Source of the DNA: Rhyacophila brunnea
Taxonomy: Eukaryota; Arthropoda; Insecta; Trichoptera; Rhyacophilidae
Direction: 5' to 3'
Assembly: GCA_022495005.1 (NCBI GenBank)
Contig: JAGYXB010001046.1
Location: forward strand, 124,001 to 188,000
DNA: 64,000 nt
This document shows positions 31,292 through 42,709 of this stretch, one piece after another. The translations under genes were made by a program, and so were the position numbers. A model generated the notes under the pieces. That model was not told the DNA's origin and did no database searches. It saw nothing but the letters and a program-made list of their open reading frames with translations. The first letter of the stretch is position 1. Each line of letters begins with the position of its first letter.

Positions 31292-34200
31292 TAAAAAAAA
31301 TACAAACAGTAATAATTGCGCAATCCACTTATCTTGAATTGCGCAAATTTTAAACGAAAGACAAAAACCATATTTTTGTAGAACAAATGGGCAAACGTAA
31401 TTTAAAAAAATAATATTTTTTTTTCTTTATATGTCTAATTCGTATGGTTATCACTTATCACATTAATTTTTACATATTACATTCCATTATTTATACTTTA
31501 TTATACCTATATTATATTATTATGTATTTTAGGTATAATGTGTATAAAATTTCGATGTATTTCGATTATTTTAGGTTGCGAAATATTATTATTTACACGT
31601 GTTCACCAATGGTATTTAAACTAATATGGCTAAATATCTTTACGATGCAGCAGCTAATGATAGCTAGCCTGACACTCAATAATAAAAATGAATACTAGGT
31701 ATAAATACCCACAGTACCTATTCATGAATACGGTGCGGTAGGTGATGTATATTAGGATTCATAAGAATCATAAGTATTCATGAATAAAGTGTGATAATGG
31801 ATATTAAGTTTGTTTTTATCAATATCAATCATAAAATATCATATCACGTCATTATTGTTAGTATATGTTTAACTGTCAAACATCATTCTATTTTCAGTAA
31901 ATTCAATTTTAGTAAAGAGAATTTAGTAATACATAATTTCAATTAGTAGGTTGAATGTTTTCTGATTTTTTCATTTGTAAAAAAAGTAGGTAGGTACTTA
32001 TTCCTATACAAATATTATATTCATATAATGTACATTTACAAACGTATAAGGTACATTTTATTATCTATCTATACAATTATTATATTCATATACTTAATGA
32101 AAGCATTTTTTAAAGAAAAATTTTATCACGTAAAATAAAATCAAATAAATTGATACAAATAAGAATACACCCATGTTGGTTAAAACTTCAAGATAACTTG
32201 CATGTCACTTTTTTGTAATCGACTTTTTCATCTTTCCGGATTCCTCTGGCGTTATCTAGCTTTACCAATATGTGCTAGTAGAATTGTTGAACACACTGAA
32301 CCACTCATAGTTTTAAAAATTTCAAAAATGTAATAAAAATACAATGAAAACACGGAGAAAATTACAGTCACAACAATCCTGAAGGTTAGACTGAAGGAAG
32401 TGACCTTTCCTTCTACGGTCTTAATTGGACGAAAAATCAAAATGGCGGTTTTTATCTCTGATGTCATTGGTTGTATGGATATGAGTCTATTTTGAAACTA
32501 AACCATTAAGGATTTGAGCACGATTTGATACTGAACATGATTTTCAACACGAATTATCTCTGTATTTAAAGCAGTTACGCAACCGAATGAATATTTATTC
32601 TATAGGTATTGCTATAGAGAACAGTTTGGCATCAAAATTTGAAAAAACTCGAAAATGGTCGTTAGGTATCTTTTGATAATAAGGTGCTCAAAAGGTGCAT
32701 GCATTTGTCATATCATTCTACAGGACGTATACTTACGTCTTAATAAGCAGTAGGTATTTTCTTATAATATTTACTTTACGTGAGAATTTTCGATCTACGA
32801 ATAAATATTGAATGTGAAAATAATGTCACGACGATCACTTTTGTTAAAGCTGGTTAATTTTTCATTGGTTTTGAATGATTTAGAGTGGTGGTAAGATCGT
32901 TGCACAAGTTATATGGTGGAAGTGACGTTTTTGCTCAGATGATGGTCGCTACTTCCTTAATCCGCATACGAATACCTACTGCGATAGCTTATTGACAAGG
33001 TAAAAACCTTTTCTTCCATTTAGATAATATATAAAAATACACAAAATTAATCGTTTTAAAATCGTCACACTAACTGCGTAGTCACGATCTTTGTTCCGAA
33101 GGCTACCCAAAATAACATTGGTACGTATGTGGGTTTGTGAAAATCGTATAATAAGAAATTCGGTTCGACCGTTTCTAAAGATCTTCTCATAAGAAAAAGT
33201 GTCGTAGATAAAAGATATACACAAGTTTATCTTTTGTATGAAAGCGACAGATTCGCTGTCCCTTACGGACTATTTCGTACTGGACCTCAACCAGGAGGGT
33301 ATAAAAGGCGACGCTTTTCCTATGAAAAATCAGTTCTACAGATCTCCATCGTAGCAGCAAGTCTTCAATACAGGGCATGGTCCCAAGAAGCTTTCATATA
33401 AAGTCGCGTATCAAGTCCTCAATCGAGAAACGATCGTACCGGGGAAAACATGTTTTTGATATGAAAAGATAGATTTTTTCGACCGGCGAAAAAAGCGAGA
33501 CCTCACTCGCGAAATATTACTCCGCATTACGTATCGGGAAATGACACGTAATTCTTACTCGTTTTTCCGGGATGACGTAATCATTATAGATTCATGTGAA
33601 AATTTGTTTTAGGTGAAAACAAATTATTAAACTAAGTTTGTAAATAATAATAAACTTTTGAAATTAAATTTATAATAATTATAAAATAAACTTTTGAAAT
33701 TAGGTTTGTAAATAATAAATAAACTTTAGAAACTAAAAGTTTTTAATATAAAATATATTTTATAAATTTAATATTATGTGAATACGAATTAATTGTAACT
33801 TTTTATAAGAAAATATTTTAAGAAATAAACGTATTTACCGAACATTTATGTGTACACTCCTCGAATTAAGTGTGGACATTATGAAACTTTTTGGGAGTTT
33901 TATTGAGATTATATAATGATCAAATGAACAGTTTATAGACAACCTTATAAGTTTTATTTTGTCAGAACTTTGATAAATAATACGATAAAAATAACTATGA
34001 ACATTTATCGTGAATAAATTTGGTGTCACACTACCGAGAGTTTAATTTACTGGATATATAAAAATGTGGTGCCATAATAAAGATCCACTCCCGTTCATTT
34101 CTGGCTTTCTTATGGACACCCTGGTTTACATTACGAGCTAGCCTCGAGCCAGGTTACGTCACTACATTATTTTTTCTATTCTCGAGATGTTCGATAGTTT

Positions 34201-34538
34201 TGGCAGGAACCAACAGGTAGGAAATTCCAATACAATTTACAATATCACAACAAGAAAAACAACGATGATTTTATTATCAATAAAATACAGTCAGGCAACT
34301 TCATACAAAGGCGGCAAAATCAGTGAGTATAAATAAGATGACATTATAAAGGTAGTCGTTCGAGGCGCCGTCCGAAAAAACAATAACTTCTTTATATAAT
34401 ATATGCCCTACCTCAAGGGTCGCTTAAAAAGATAGCATTTATTATCACTCCTAACCTACATTTATAAGGAAATTAACAGTATGAATCTTGTCATTTATAT
34501 AGGCATAGGACATATTATATATTATGAATTATCATATA
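31292..34538. other. Long gene-free interval
   Basis: AT-rich with many TAGGTA words and homopolymer runs. No frame longer than about 85 codons and none with a recognisable domain. Repeated AATAAACTTT(T/A)GAAAT words occur at 33645-33730. Confidence 0.45.
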
Positions 34539-34700
34539 CGATGGCCGCGGCATAAGCGTCGACCTATAGCGTCGTGGGTCCCTGGTTCGAATCCTGGCTG
34601 ACATCCATTTCTCGTAAAAACTAAATCTGTCAATACAACCTCCACGCTGTGGAGCCCTATATGATCTCATTAGGATCGAAAATGGTCGAGAAAAATAGTG
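34539..34700 (+). repeat. SINE family S1, internally deleted copy
   Basis: Head with GGTTCGAATCC, joined directly to the body (GGCTGACATCCATTTCTCGTA, ACGCTGTGGAGCCC, ATTAGGATCGAAAATGGTCG). The spacer of about 60 bp seen at 10800-10860 is missing. Confidence 0.75.
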
Positions 34701-35833
34701 CATTACGTCGTGAAAATCTATATGGACATACAGTGAATTTGTATGGTATTTCACCTTTGTGTCATTTCATGTCTTTTAAGACTATTAAGTTGAGAGCATC
34801 TATATGGGCATATCTTGCATTTATTAGGTTTTTCACTTGTGTGTGTAATTTCATGTTTTTTAAGTTTACCATGTTGCGAGCATCTATATGAGCATAGCTC
34901 GCATTTATGACGTTATTCATCTGTATATGTCATTTTATGGTTTTTAAGATTACTTAAGTGCGAGCATCTATATGGGCATATCTTGCATTTATATGGTTTT
35001 TTACCTATGTGTCATTTCATGTCTCTCAAGACTGCTAAATTGCGAGCATCTATATGAGCATAACTTGCATTCATAAGGTTTTTCACCTGTGTGTGTTATT
35101 TCGTGTTCTTTAAGATGACTACGTTGCGATCATCTATATGAGCATACATTGCATTTATGACGTTTTTCACCCGTGTTTCATTTCATGGTTTTTGAGATTA
35201 CTAAGTCGCGAGCATCTATATGGGCATAACTTGCATTTATGAGGTTTTTCACCTGTGTGTGTCATTTCATGGTGTTTAAGATTACTAAGTCGCGAGCATC
35301 TATATGAGCATAACTTGCATTTATGAGGTTTTTCACCTGTGTGTGTCATTTCATGGTCTTTTAGATTAGCAAGTCTTGAGCATCTATAAGGGCATACATT
35401 GCATTCATAAGGTTTTTCACCTGTGTGTGTCATTTCATGTTCTTTAAGATGACCAAGATCCGAGCATCTTTATGAGCCTACCTTGCATTTATGACGTTTT
35501 TCATCTGTGTCTGTTATTTCATGTTTTTGTAAGATATATCAGTTGCGAGAATCTATATGAACAAACCTTGCAATTATATGGTTTTTACCCTGTGTGTGTC
35601 ATTTTGTCTTTTAAGACTACAAAGTCGCGAGCATCTATATGGAAATACAGTGCATTTATATGGTATTTCACCTGTGTGTCATTTCATGGGTTTTAAGACT
35701 ACTAAGATGCAAGCATCTATATGAGCATAACTTGCATTCATAAGGTTTTTCACCTGTGTGTGTTATTTCGTGTTCTTTAAGATGACTACGTTGCGATCAT
35801 CTATATGAGCATACATTGCATTTATGACGTTTT
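34701..35833 (-). pseudogene. Eroded and duplicated finger tail of G2m
   Basis: Read on the minus strand this continues the G2m array past its stop. 35167-35433 is still open (three fingers, CNVCPYRCSRLANLKDH and similar) and ends in the same HEMKHG frameshift as G2m. The block starting at 35051 repeats at 35718 (period 667 bp), nearly base for base, over several hundred bases. Below 35050 the fingers carry many stops, for example the Tyr-Gly-Ile linker variants near 34750 and 35000. Confidence 0.8.
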
Positions 35834-37111
35834 TCACCCGTGTTTCATTTCATGGTTTTTGAGATTACTAAGTCGCGAGCATCTATATGGGCATAACTTG
35901 CATTTATGAGGTTTTTCACCTGTGTGTGTCATTTCATGGTGTTTAAGATTACTAAGTCGCGAGTATCTATATGAGCATAACTTGCATTTATGAGGTTTTT
36001 CACCTGTGTGTGTCATTTCATGGTCTTTTAGATTAGCAAGTCTTGAGCATCTATAAGGGCATACATTGCATTTATAAGGTTTTTCACCTGTGTGTGTCAT
36101 TTCATGTTCTTTAAGATGACTCAGTTGCGAGCATTTATATGAGCATGCATTGCATTTATGACGTTTTTCACCAGTGTGTTTCATTTCATGGTTTTTAAGA
36201 TTACTTAGTCGCGAGCATATATATGAGCATAACTTGCATTTATGACGTTTTTCACCAGTGTGTTTCATTTCATGGTTTTTAAGATTACTAAGTCGCGAGC
36301 ATCTATATGAGCATAACTTGCATTTATGAGGCTTTTCACCTGTGTGTGTCATTTTATGGTCTTTTAGATTAGCATGTCTTGAGCATCTATAAGGGCATAC
36401 CTTGCATTCATAAGGTTTTTCACCTGTGTGTGTCATTTCATGTTCTTTAAGATGACTACGTTGCGAGCATCTATATGGGCATACATTGCATTTATGACGT
36501 TTTTCACCAGTGTGTTTCATTTCATGGTTTTTAAGATTACTAAGTAGCGAGCATCTATATGAGCATAACTTACATTTATGAGGTTTTTCACCTGTGTGTG
36601 TCATTTCATGGTCTTTTAGATTAGAAAGTCGTGAGGATCTATAAGGGCATACCTTGCATTTATGAGGTTTTTCACCTGTGTGTGTCATTTCATGTCTTTT
36701 AAGATAACTCAGTTGCGAGCATCTATAAGGGCATATCTTGCATTTATGAGGTTTTTCGCCAGTACGTTTCATTTTATGTACTTTGAGATGATCTAGTTGC
36801 GAGAATATATTTTCTTGGTTTTGATCAGCAATCACGCCCGTGTGAACCATTTTGTGTTTTTTTAGAGCACTTCCGCATCCAAAAACTGCGTTACAAAAGC
36901 TGCAAATCAAATTAAGTGAGAAATGTACTACTCTTTTCAGAATAAGATGAAGTTCCTTCGGAGTCTCTCGTTCTGAGATTTCTCTTTTAATGTTTTGTTT
37001 ATCTATCGTCACTTCTGAATACTGTTTAATTATATCTTGGATTTCATCAGGCGAGGATTGTTGACACCTCTCTATATCGTGATGTTTTGTGAAAAAGACT
37101 TTAGTAGAAAC
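35834..37111 (-). CDS. G2m terminal exon: eleven-finger C2H2 array
   Basis: It begins after a TTTTTATAG acceptor with VSTKVFFTKHHD, phase 0. SEVTIDKQNIKREIS contains IKRE (psi-K-x-E). The family module PKELHLILKRVVHFSLNLICSFC...HKMVH holds the isolated finger. Eleven fingers follow with HTGEKPHK linkers, mostly C-x2-C-x3-C-x5-L-x2-H with Tyr at +2. Helices include [20 protein letters not shown] and CSRHANLKDH, and several fingers share one helix. The frame ends HEMKHG because CACACTGGTG became CACGGGTG (2-base loss), so at least three more downstream fingers are cut off. Upstream exons B (38954) and A (41761) are intact, so this is probably a working gene coding for a nuclear DNA-binding protein. 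Confidence 0.9.
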   Translation of the reverse strand, partial: VSTKVFFTKHHDIERCQQSSPDEIQDIIKQYSEVTIDKQNIKREISERETPKELHLILKRVVHFSLNLICSFCNAVFGCGSALKKHKMVHTGVIADQNQENIFSQLDHLKVHKMKRTGEKPHKCKICPYRCSQLSYLKRHEMTHTGEKPHKCKVCPYRSSRLSNLKDHEMTHTGEKPHKCKLCSYRCSLLSNLKNHEMKHTGEKRHKCNVCPYRCSQRSHLKEHEMTHTGEKPYECKVCPYRCSRHANLKDHKMTHTGEKPHKCKLCSYRCSRLSNLKNHEMKHTGEKRHKCKLCSYICSRLSNLKNHEMKHTGEKRHKCNACSYKCSQLSHLKEHEMTHTGEKPYKCNVCPYRCSRLANLKDHEMTHTGEKPHKCKLCSYRYSRLSNLKHHEMTHTGEKPHKCKLCPYRCSRLSNLKNHEMKHG

Positions 37112-38121
37112 CTATAAAAAACAAAAATAATCGAGGTCAATATTAGTCTAAATGAGATTTTATACTATTCCATTTGAGTTATTTTTTTTTCTTTTGCCTT
37201 TCAGTATCTTCAGACATTGAAAGTGTAGAAATTGACGTTAAGAAATGGTAATAGTACCAACATAGATATAAAAAATACAATGTTACCGTAAATAGTTTAA
37301 AAAAAAAATCCACCTACATGTAACATCGAAAAGCAAATACACAAAACAGACAATGACACAATTGTGGTACTGCTTTTGGTAATATATGACCTACATCCTA
37401 TGCGGCAGTTTTGCACTCTGTTCGATAAAAAACATTGTAAGCTTCGTGTAATAACTAGTTATTTCTGTGTCAGTGTGTCATTAGGGAGTGTGCATAGTGT
37501 CGGAGGATGTCAAAAGGCGAAACCAATGACACAAATAATTTACAAATTTCTAGAATTTATATTCAATTTCATCGAGAAACTTAGATCAATATTGTGAACA
37601 ATATTTTAATATTACCTAGAACCGGCTTATCTTGGCTACGATTATAAAGTGCTGTATGCAGTGTTACAGACTATGTCGGGGTTCGGGGATGTAGATTTAT
37701 ACCTGAAAGTGCGGGGAGAATTTATATTCAAATTTCATCAAGCGACTTCGATCAACAGTATAAACAATATTTTATTATATCATACTTCTGAATTCGTGAG
37801 GGCACGCATACTAAGCGTCGCATAGGGACGGCAGTTATCCAAAGAGCGACACTCTCGAGAAGGAATGACTCAGTTTATATAATTTACACAATGTTTTATA
37901 GCATAAATATTTTTCGAATTAATAAAGTTGACCGGTTGAGCACATCTGATATTTAAATAATGATTTGAGCAAAACAGCAAGTCGTGTTATAGCTAAACAA
38001 CTTAAAAAGGACCTGCGCAGAAGCTCACTTACTTTCGTGCGCATATAGTAGGTGTGTAAACGCTGCGTTTTTGTGTGAAAAGTCTGTTTAACACGATACA
38101 ATAGTATATTTACAGTTTACA

Positions 38122-38350
38122 ATGAAAACTTCATCTCCAACGGGGTATGACAAAAATCCTTTACAAAGACAAGCACGAGAAATTGTTTTTAAAATGACCG
38201 AATATATATTTAAAAGTGATGAAAAAACAATACAATTTTATGATACGTAGATATATATTTATATGGAAAATGATTTTCACAGTTTGAATTTTATAACAAC
38301 TTTACTAAAAATACCAATTGAGACGTTATTTAAACAATATAAAAAAATGT
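38122..38350 (+). pseudogene. Transposase-like N-terminal fragment
   Basis: A frame MKTSSPTGYDKNPLQRQARE..IVFKMTEYIF, a stop, then MENDFHSLNF.. and IPIETLFKQYKKM. The pattern (short basic start, helix EIVFKMTEYI, later HTH-like IPIETLFKQY) resembles the start of DDE transposase genes common in hemipteran genomes. No catalytic part is present and the family is not certain. Confidence 0.3.
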
Positions 38351-38483
38351 GATTTGGTCATCGATATATTTAATATGTATAATTAAGTCGCGATTTGTGT
38401 TATCCTAATTATTTAATGAATACATACCTACAGCTATACAATCAGTTAATATGGCTTTAAAAAGTGTTTTCTTCAAAATTCAA

Positions 38484-38690
38484 TAATTGCGGCTCTCGTG
38501 GTGCAGTGGGTAAGGCGCTGGCCTTCCACCCGAGAGTTCTGGGTTCGATTCCCGGTCATGACAAAAATATTTATGTGTTTTTCTCAAAGCCTGGGTGTTT
38601 GTGATTGTTCAAAATTACTAACAACCACCTTGTACGAAAAAGCAAGGAGACGGTTATTAATAATTCAAAAAAAAATAAAAATTACCCAGT
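38484..38690 (+). repeat. tRNA-like SINE, family S3
   Basis: Head GCGGCTCTCGTGGTGCAGTG...GGTTCGATTCCC has box A and box B, followed by a body ending TTGTACGAAAAAGCAAGG..GGTTATTAATAATT and an A-rich tail. Its tail matches 2423-2466. The acceptor halves (GCGGCTC and TCATGAC) do not pair, so it is not a working tRNA gene. Confidence 0.65.
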
Positions 38691-38953
38691 ATTAATTAAC
38701 CTATCATAATAATTAAGAAGTTAAGACTATGGCTCTTACAATACTCTTTGAAGCGCTTTCCATATTTAGTTACTATAGGCAATCGGCTTTTGTATTTTAA
38801 ATCAAAGTAGGTAGGTATTGATTACTTTAACTACTTTTTTCAATACGACTGGCTAGGAATAGTACGGAGATTTATTGAAATTTTAAACGTCAACCTTCGA
38901 TAAAAATCGGCGAATAGAGAAGCAAATGTTACAATATATAAAATTGAATGTAC

Positions 38954-39091
38954 CCCATGTCCTGGTGTGCAATCTGAATATGAACATCCGGATTGAGGAT
39001 CTTCATCAGAAAATGGTGTCATTTTATCTTCAGTGAATTCGCGCTTTATGTCAGTGTCAGCTTTGATACCAATGACACCCGTCGCAGCGAA
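38954..39091 (-). CDS. G2m exon B
   Basis: Exon of 46 codons between a TTATTTCAG acceptor and a GGG|GTACAT donor, phase 0-0. It reads FAATGVIGIKADTDIKREFTEDK, then DEDPQSGCSYSDCTPGHG. IKAD and IKRE fit or approach psi-K-x-E. The CSYSD core and the acidic run match exon B of the other genes. The usual final Gln is replaced by Gly and the donor context is weaker (CATGGGGTACAT). Confidence 0.75.
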
Positions 39092-39309
39092 CTGAAATAA
39101 ACAACGTTTCACATAACATGTTGTCAATATTTACATAAGTATAACAAATTAAAATTTTCTTATCTAGGTGGAAGTAGGCTGTTGAAATCCGACATAAATA
39201 GTGCACACTAAACATTATCAGGCTTCGTTATTTGTTTTCATTAAATCGAATTTTATGAAAATTTGACTTGATCCATAATTATTGTGAACCACCCATATAT
39301 ATATAACTG

Positions 39310-39525
39310 TGTCCGATCCTAATAGAGTAATATGGGCCTGTACGGAATGGAGGTTTGTTTTAACAGATTTAGTTTATACAAGAAATGGATGTCAGCCACT
39401 TGCTCCACCTATTAGGTCCATAATCTGACTAATACACAAATTGAAAAATAATATGTGTACCTACATGCCAGACCCAGGATTCTAACTTGTGTCCCACGAC
39501 GCTATAAATAGGACGATGTGACACT
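39310..39525 (-). repeat. SINE family S1, reverse copy
   Basis: On the minus strand: head with a damaged box B, GTGTACTTGTC-like spacer, AATTTGTGTATTAGTCAGATT, AAGTGGCTGACATCCATTTC, and the end GATTAGGATCGGACAC. Confidence 0.7.
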
Positions 39526-40711
39526 GTAAACAGTACGTATTTACATACATATACAATAATACGTACATTTAGTACGTATTATTGCAGAACCGATTTTTTA
39601 ATTCGAAGAAAAGACCACTGTATAAACCTTTTTGTACCTTTCGATTTAAAACTAGTATTGTATAGCAAGAGAAGACTAGATGGCCTAATGTTAATATCCG
39701 GTAAGTGACTTTTACAAATTTTGCAGGAAGCTAAAAAAACTGAATAAAGAATATTGAACTGAAAAAAATGAATAACCCGTAACGTAAAAAGTGGTAAAGC
39801 AAAGCATATAATGACTAATATAATGATAATAGCCAATAAAATGTGACATACATATAAAGTATAAAAATAAACATCTAAATTTGTTATTTTATTACTTACT
39901 ATTTTATCTGTTAAATAATTCGAAAGTGACATTCTGATGCTGAATTCAACACACATCATGCAACACGCTTAACAGCTTAGAGGCAATATACGGGCTATTA
40001 CAGGTTTATATCTGCAATTACATCAAAACGACATTTTCGTCACATATGTTGGATACGGGGTATTGACATTAGAACATCTAATTGTTATTTTTTTGCTTAA
40101 TTCCGTTTAGAAAGTGACTTGTCTTAAGTGCAATTGTCGACAAAATTATGAATACCTTCGCTTAAGGGGGCATATGCTCCGCGTAGGTCAAAACGGAGCT
40201 TTTGTTCTATTTTCAAAGCATGATCCTGGACATACCTTAAACGTTGTAGATAATCTATTTATATAATTTTGAAGCCTTATTATCCTTTATATTTATTTTA
40301 GACATTTGATGACTGCATAAAGTATTTTTATTACATAAAATAGTATTCTTTTAAACCTCTCGCTCTAATGTTTAAGAATATAGTCATATTTCAGTACAGT
40401 AAGCGCTTTCTGAATTGAGTTACAATTGGCAATCAGCTATCGTATTTTAAATCAAATTAGGTTTTTTTTAAATTGAAATTAAAAGGTAATTTAAAATGCA
40501 CGTCAATAACTATCGATAGGCCGCCTTGTCATTACGCACCAGGTGCGTCTTTAGCGTCCAATGACTTAATTACTTTAATTAAGTACTATTTTTACTTTCT
40601 TTTTTCCAAAAAAAGATATCTTCTGTTTGTTATAATATATTTTCTCAGAAGTGCTTTTCAAATTATGTATGTTCAATATATTATATAAAATTCCATAAAA
40701 ATGTTAATATT

Positions 40712-40989
40712 TTATAAAGAAACGTCTCTCGACAATATGTCTGAGATGAATTCTACAGTTTTTTTGGCATATTGTTCGGCACGGAGCGGATAATCTGGAG
40801 GGACTGGTAGTTTTGGGTAACCTCCAAGGCAGATGAAGCAGAGGAAGAGCGACCAAGTAAAACAGCTGACTAAGGCAGCCTTCACTCTGTCCTGATAGAA
40901 GCAGAGGTTGAGAGGAGTGGAAATTCTTGATCGCTCAAAAGATGATAACATTCCAAGGTGTTCCTCTACCATGAGGGAACGACCAAGAA
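40712..40989 (-). CDS. Unknown small ORF in G2m intron
   Basis: After an acceptor-like TTTTTCCCATTAG the frame (phase 2) reads LGRSLMVEEHLGMLSSFERS.., then YQDRVKAALVSCFTWSLFLC and a Pro-rich stretch (KLPVPPDYPL), ending DILSRDVSL and a stop. About 20 residues (VKAALVSCFTWSLFLCFICL) could form a membrane helix. GC is near 48%, well above the flanks, which favours coding. I do not recognise it. It lies inside an intron on the same strand as G2m, so it is either an optional exon or a nested or retroposed gene. The first coding exon is not identified. Confidence 0.35.
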
Positions 40990-41099
40990 CTAATGGGAAA
41001 AATTAATAATATACAGATGTATTGTGCTTTCATTTAGCGATAATAACCGTTTACACGTAAAAGTGCTGACTGTCGCCAAATTTCATTCTTGAAGAGTAA

Positions 41100-41421
41100 G
41101 GCCCGTTTCAGACGGGATACCGGTGTCGCGCTCGTATATAATATACGAGGCCTTTTTATTCGAATAAAGGGGCTTTTGTATTTTGTTTATGAACGCCCCG
41201 GAGCTAATGAGTCAACGCATAATTTCGTGTTATAAATTAAGTAAACATACAACTGGCTGCGGTAATTAAAACAAGTGCTTCGGCGGCTTGAGAATGTAGC
41301 GGCCGACGGAAAAGTGTACTGGACACGCGTTGACTCATTATCTCTGGGGCGTTCATAAACATAATACAAAAGCCTCCTTATTATATACGAGCGCGACATC
41401 GAACACCGACACAAACGGCCC
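41100..41421. mobile_element. 322-bp PIF/Harbinger-like MITE
   Basis: TAA on both sides (41097-41099 and 41422-41424). Ends are GGCCCGTTTCAG and, reversed, GGGCCGTTTGTG, with inverted repeats of about 105 bp (TGTCGCGCTCGTATATAATA, TTTATGAACGCCCC, AATGAGTCAACGC). The related segment at 11030-11060 (CGTAAGCGAGACGCGATG) is the empty site, which fixes both ends. Confidence 0.85.
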
Positions 41422-41760
41422 TAAGCGAGACGCGATGTTTTTATTTTATGCTAGGTACTTTTTGACAGGTCGTGAATATCGGTTGACCTCAAAATGAGAC
41501 TGCGCGGTGTAGTTTGTTTTTTTTTCAGCATGTTTGCCTCTATTGCGCAGGTGCAGATATCGACCAACTTCCATCTGTCAAGTGAAAATTCAGAAGCGAA
41601 CTTGTTTGATTCATTCAAGCAATCTTGCAACTTGCACGATAAAACATGTTTCCACGTGCATTTTCTTTTTATGGCCGCGATAATACGTACTATCAGCAGT
41701 AAATCAATGTACGTGTAAACGGGGTATAAAGCTAATTATTATTTAGTAAAAAAAACTAAC

Positions 41761-41916
41761 CTCGAAATAATTGCAAATGGGATCGTCACTATTCTCTTGC
41801 TTTACATAAGTGTGGGCGTCAGGATTATTTGGATCTTTTATCGTCGGTGCGTCAATCCAAGGTTTATCATCTGCATTATACTGGTCTCCATCACAATATT
41901 CTCGCTTTCCATCCAT
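41761..41916 (-). CDS. G2m exon A (first coding exon)
   Basis: Start exon of 52 codons ending GAG|GTTAGT, phase 0. It reads MDGKREYCDGDQYN, then IKDPNNPDAHTYVKQENSDD, ending NYFE. YVKQE fits psi-K-x-E; the usual MDVKRE is changed to MDGKRE. The ATG is in the same context as the plus-strand partner (TCAAAA(A)CATGGATG). With exons B and array it gives an uninterrupted gene, one of the two best candidates in the window for a functional copy. Confidence 0.8.
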
Positions 41917-42565
41917 GTTTTTGAGGATACATAAGACATATACCTTCGTATCAACCTTTTCCTAACCATAGATACTTTCGCGCAGTGCTGCCATCTTTTT
42001 CTCGTCGAAATTTCTGCAATTTTTATTATTGTGCGCGTTACCATCTTTGTTGAAAATGTACAAATGGGTTTTTTTGTTTCTTGCACGAACAAACTGGGCT
42101 TTTGAGAAATTCCGAGGGCATGGCTCACTTCCCACCAAAAATGCTCGCTGGCGAATTCAATAAAATCCATTTTAAATTAAAGTCAAGGGCTTTTTTATCT
42201 CTTTCGAGATAGTATTCTCTCGGCTTGCACAAATTATATTCTCTACAACTTTCTAAATTACCTACCTACAAAAATATTGTGACTGGCCTTACATGCCAAG
42301 TAAGTAAATCCGAAATCGTTTGAAATTTTACGATTCTATTTGCGCTAATGCAAGTTACTAGTGGTCAAAAATTATTGTTCATTAATTCAATACTGCGGAA
42401 AATCTAGGAGAATCATTAGGTAGGTACCTACTTTATTTTTTGCCGAAATCTGTAATTTTTTAGACCTGTACTTTAATTATATCAGTGACAGAAACATAAT
42501 GCTAGGGAATATTGGCAAACCCTCTTAGAAGTAAAGTCAAGCTGTCACCTTTGTCGCTTCAAAAC
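41917..42565. promoter_or_regulatory. Unit 2 bidirectional promoter region (649 bp)
   Basis: Separates the two divergent exon A copies. On the G2m side GGCAGCACTGCG lies 76 bases before the ATG, like GGCAACAC in units 1 and 3. On the G2p side a weaker GGCAAAC lies 52 bases before the ATG. No TATA box is evident at the expected place. Start sites are inferred. Confidence 0.5.
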
Positions 42566-42709
42566 ATGGATGTAAAGCGAGAATTTGAAGATCAACCAGG
42601 CGGAGATGGGCAGACTTGGTATGATGTACTAATCATTAATCGAAGGAGCCCAGAACCCCGAATTTACATAAAGCAAGATAATCCCGAAGATACCAGTTTA
42701 AATTTTGAG
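42566..42709 (+). CDS. G2p exon A (first coding exon)
   Basis: Start exon of 48 codons ending GAG|GTTAGT, phase 0. MDVKREFEDQPGGDGQTW, then EPRIYIKQDNPED and SLNFE. VKRE fits psi-K-x-E; YIKQD has Asp in place of Glu. The start and end are shared with the five other exon A copies, though the middle is quite diverged. Confidence 0.8.

Larger units (their letters stand above)
37112..38953 (-). other. G2m intron B-array with repeat remnants
   Basis: 37450-37800 contains two degenerate copies of an intronic block (GTGTGTCATTAGGGAGTGTGCA, ATTTCATC..CTT.GATC) also found at 1920-2060. It further holds a transposase-like fragment (38122-38350) and an S3 SINE (38484-38690). No exon C or D homologue is visible. 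Confidence 0.55.
39092..41760 (-). other. G2m intron A-B
   Basis: This holds a reverse S1 SINE (39310-39525), an unknown open frame (40712-40989) and a Harbinger-like MITE (41100-41421). The MITE sits in a segment homologous to 10975-11090 in the unit 1 TIR element. The rest is AT-rich with no recognised content. Confidence 0.55.

Noticed and set aside
27980..33600. GGGATGACGT stretches at 28005 and 33570 as the ends of one large element
   Set aside because: They are in the same orientation, short, and their flanks do not align, so no element could be defined.
38484..38556. Functional tRNA gene
   Set aside because: Box A and box B are good, but the acceptor halves do not pair and a repeat body with an A-rich tail follows.
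39579..39959. 126-codon minus frame in a G2m intron
   Set aside because: AT-rich, hydrophobic low-complexity translation with no domain; consistent with chance in AT-rich DNA.
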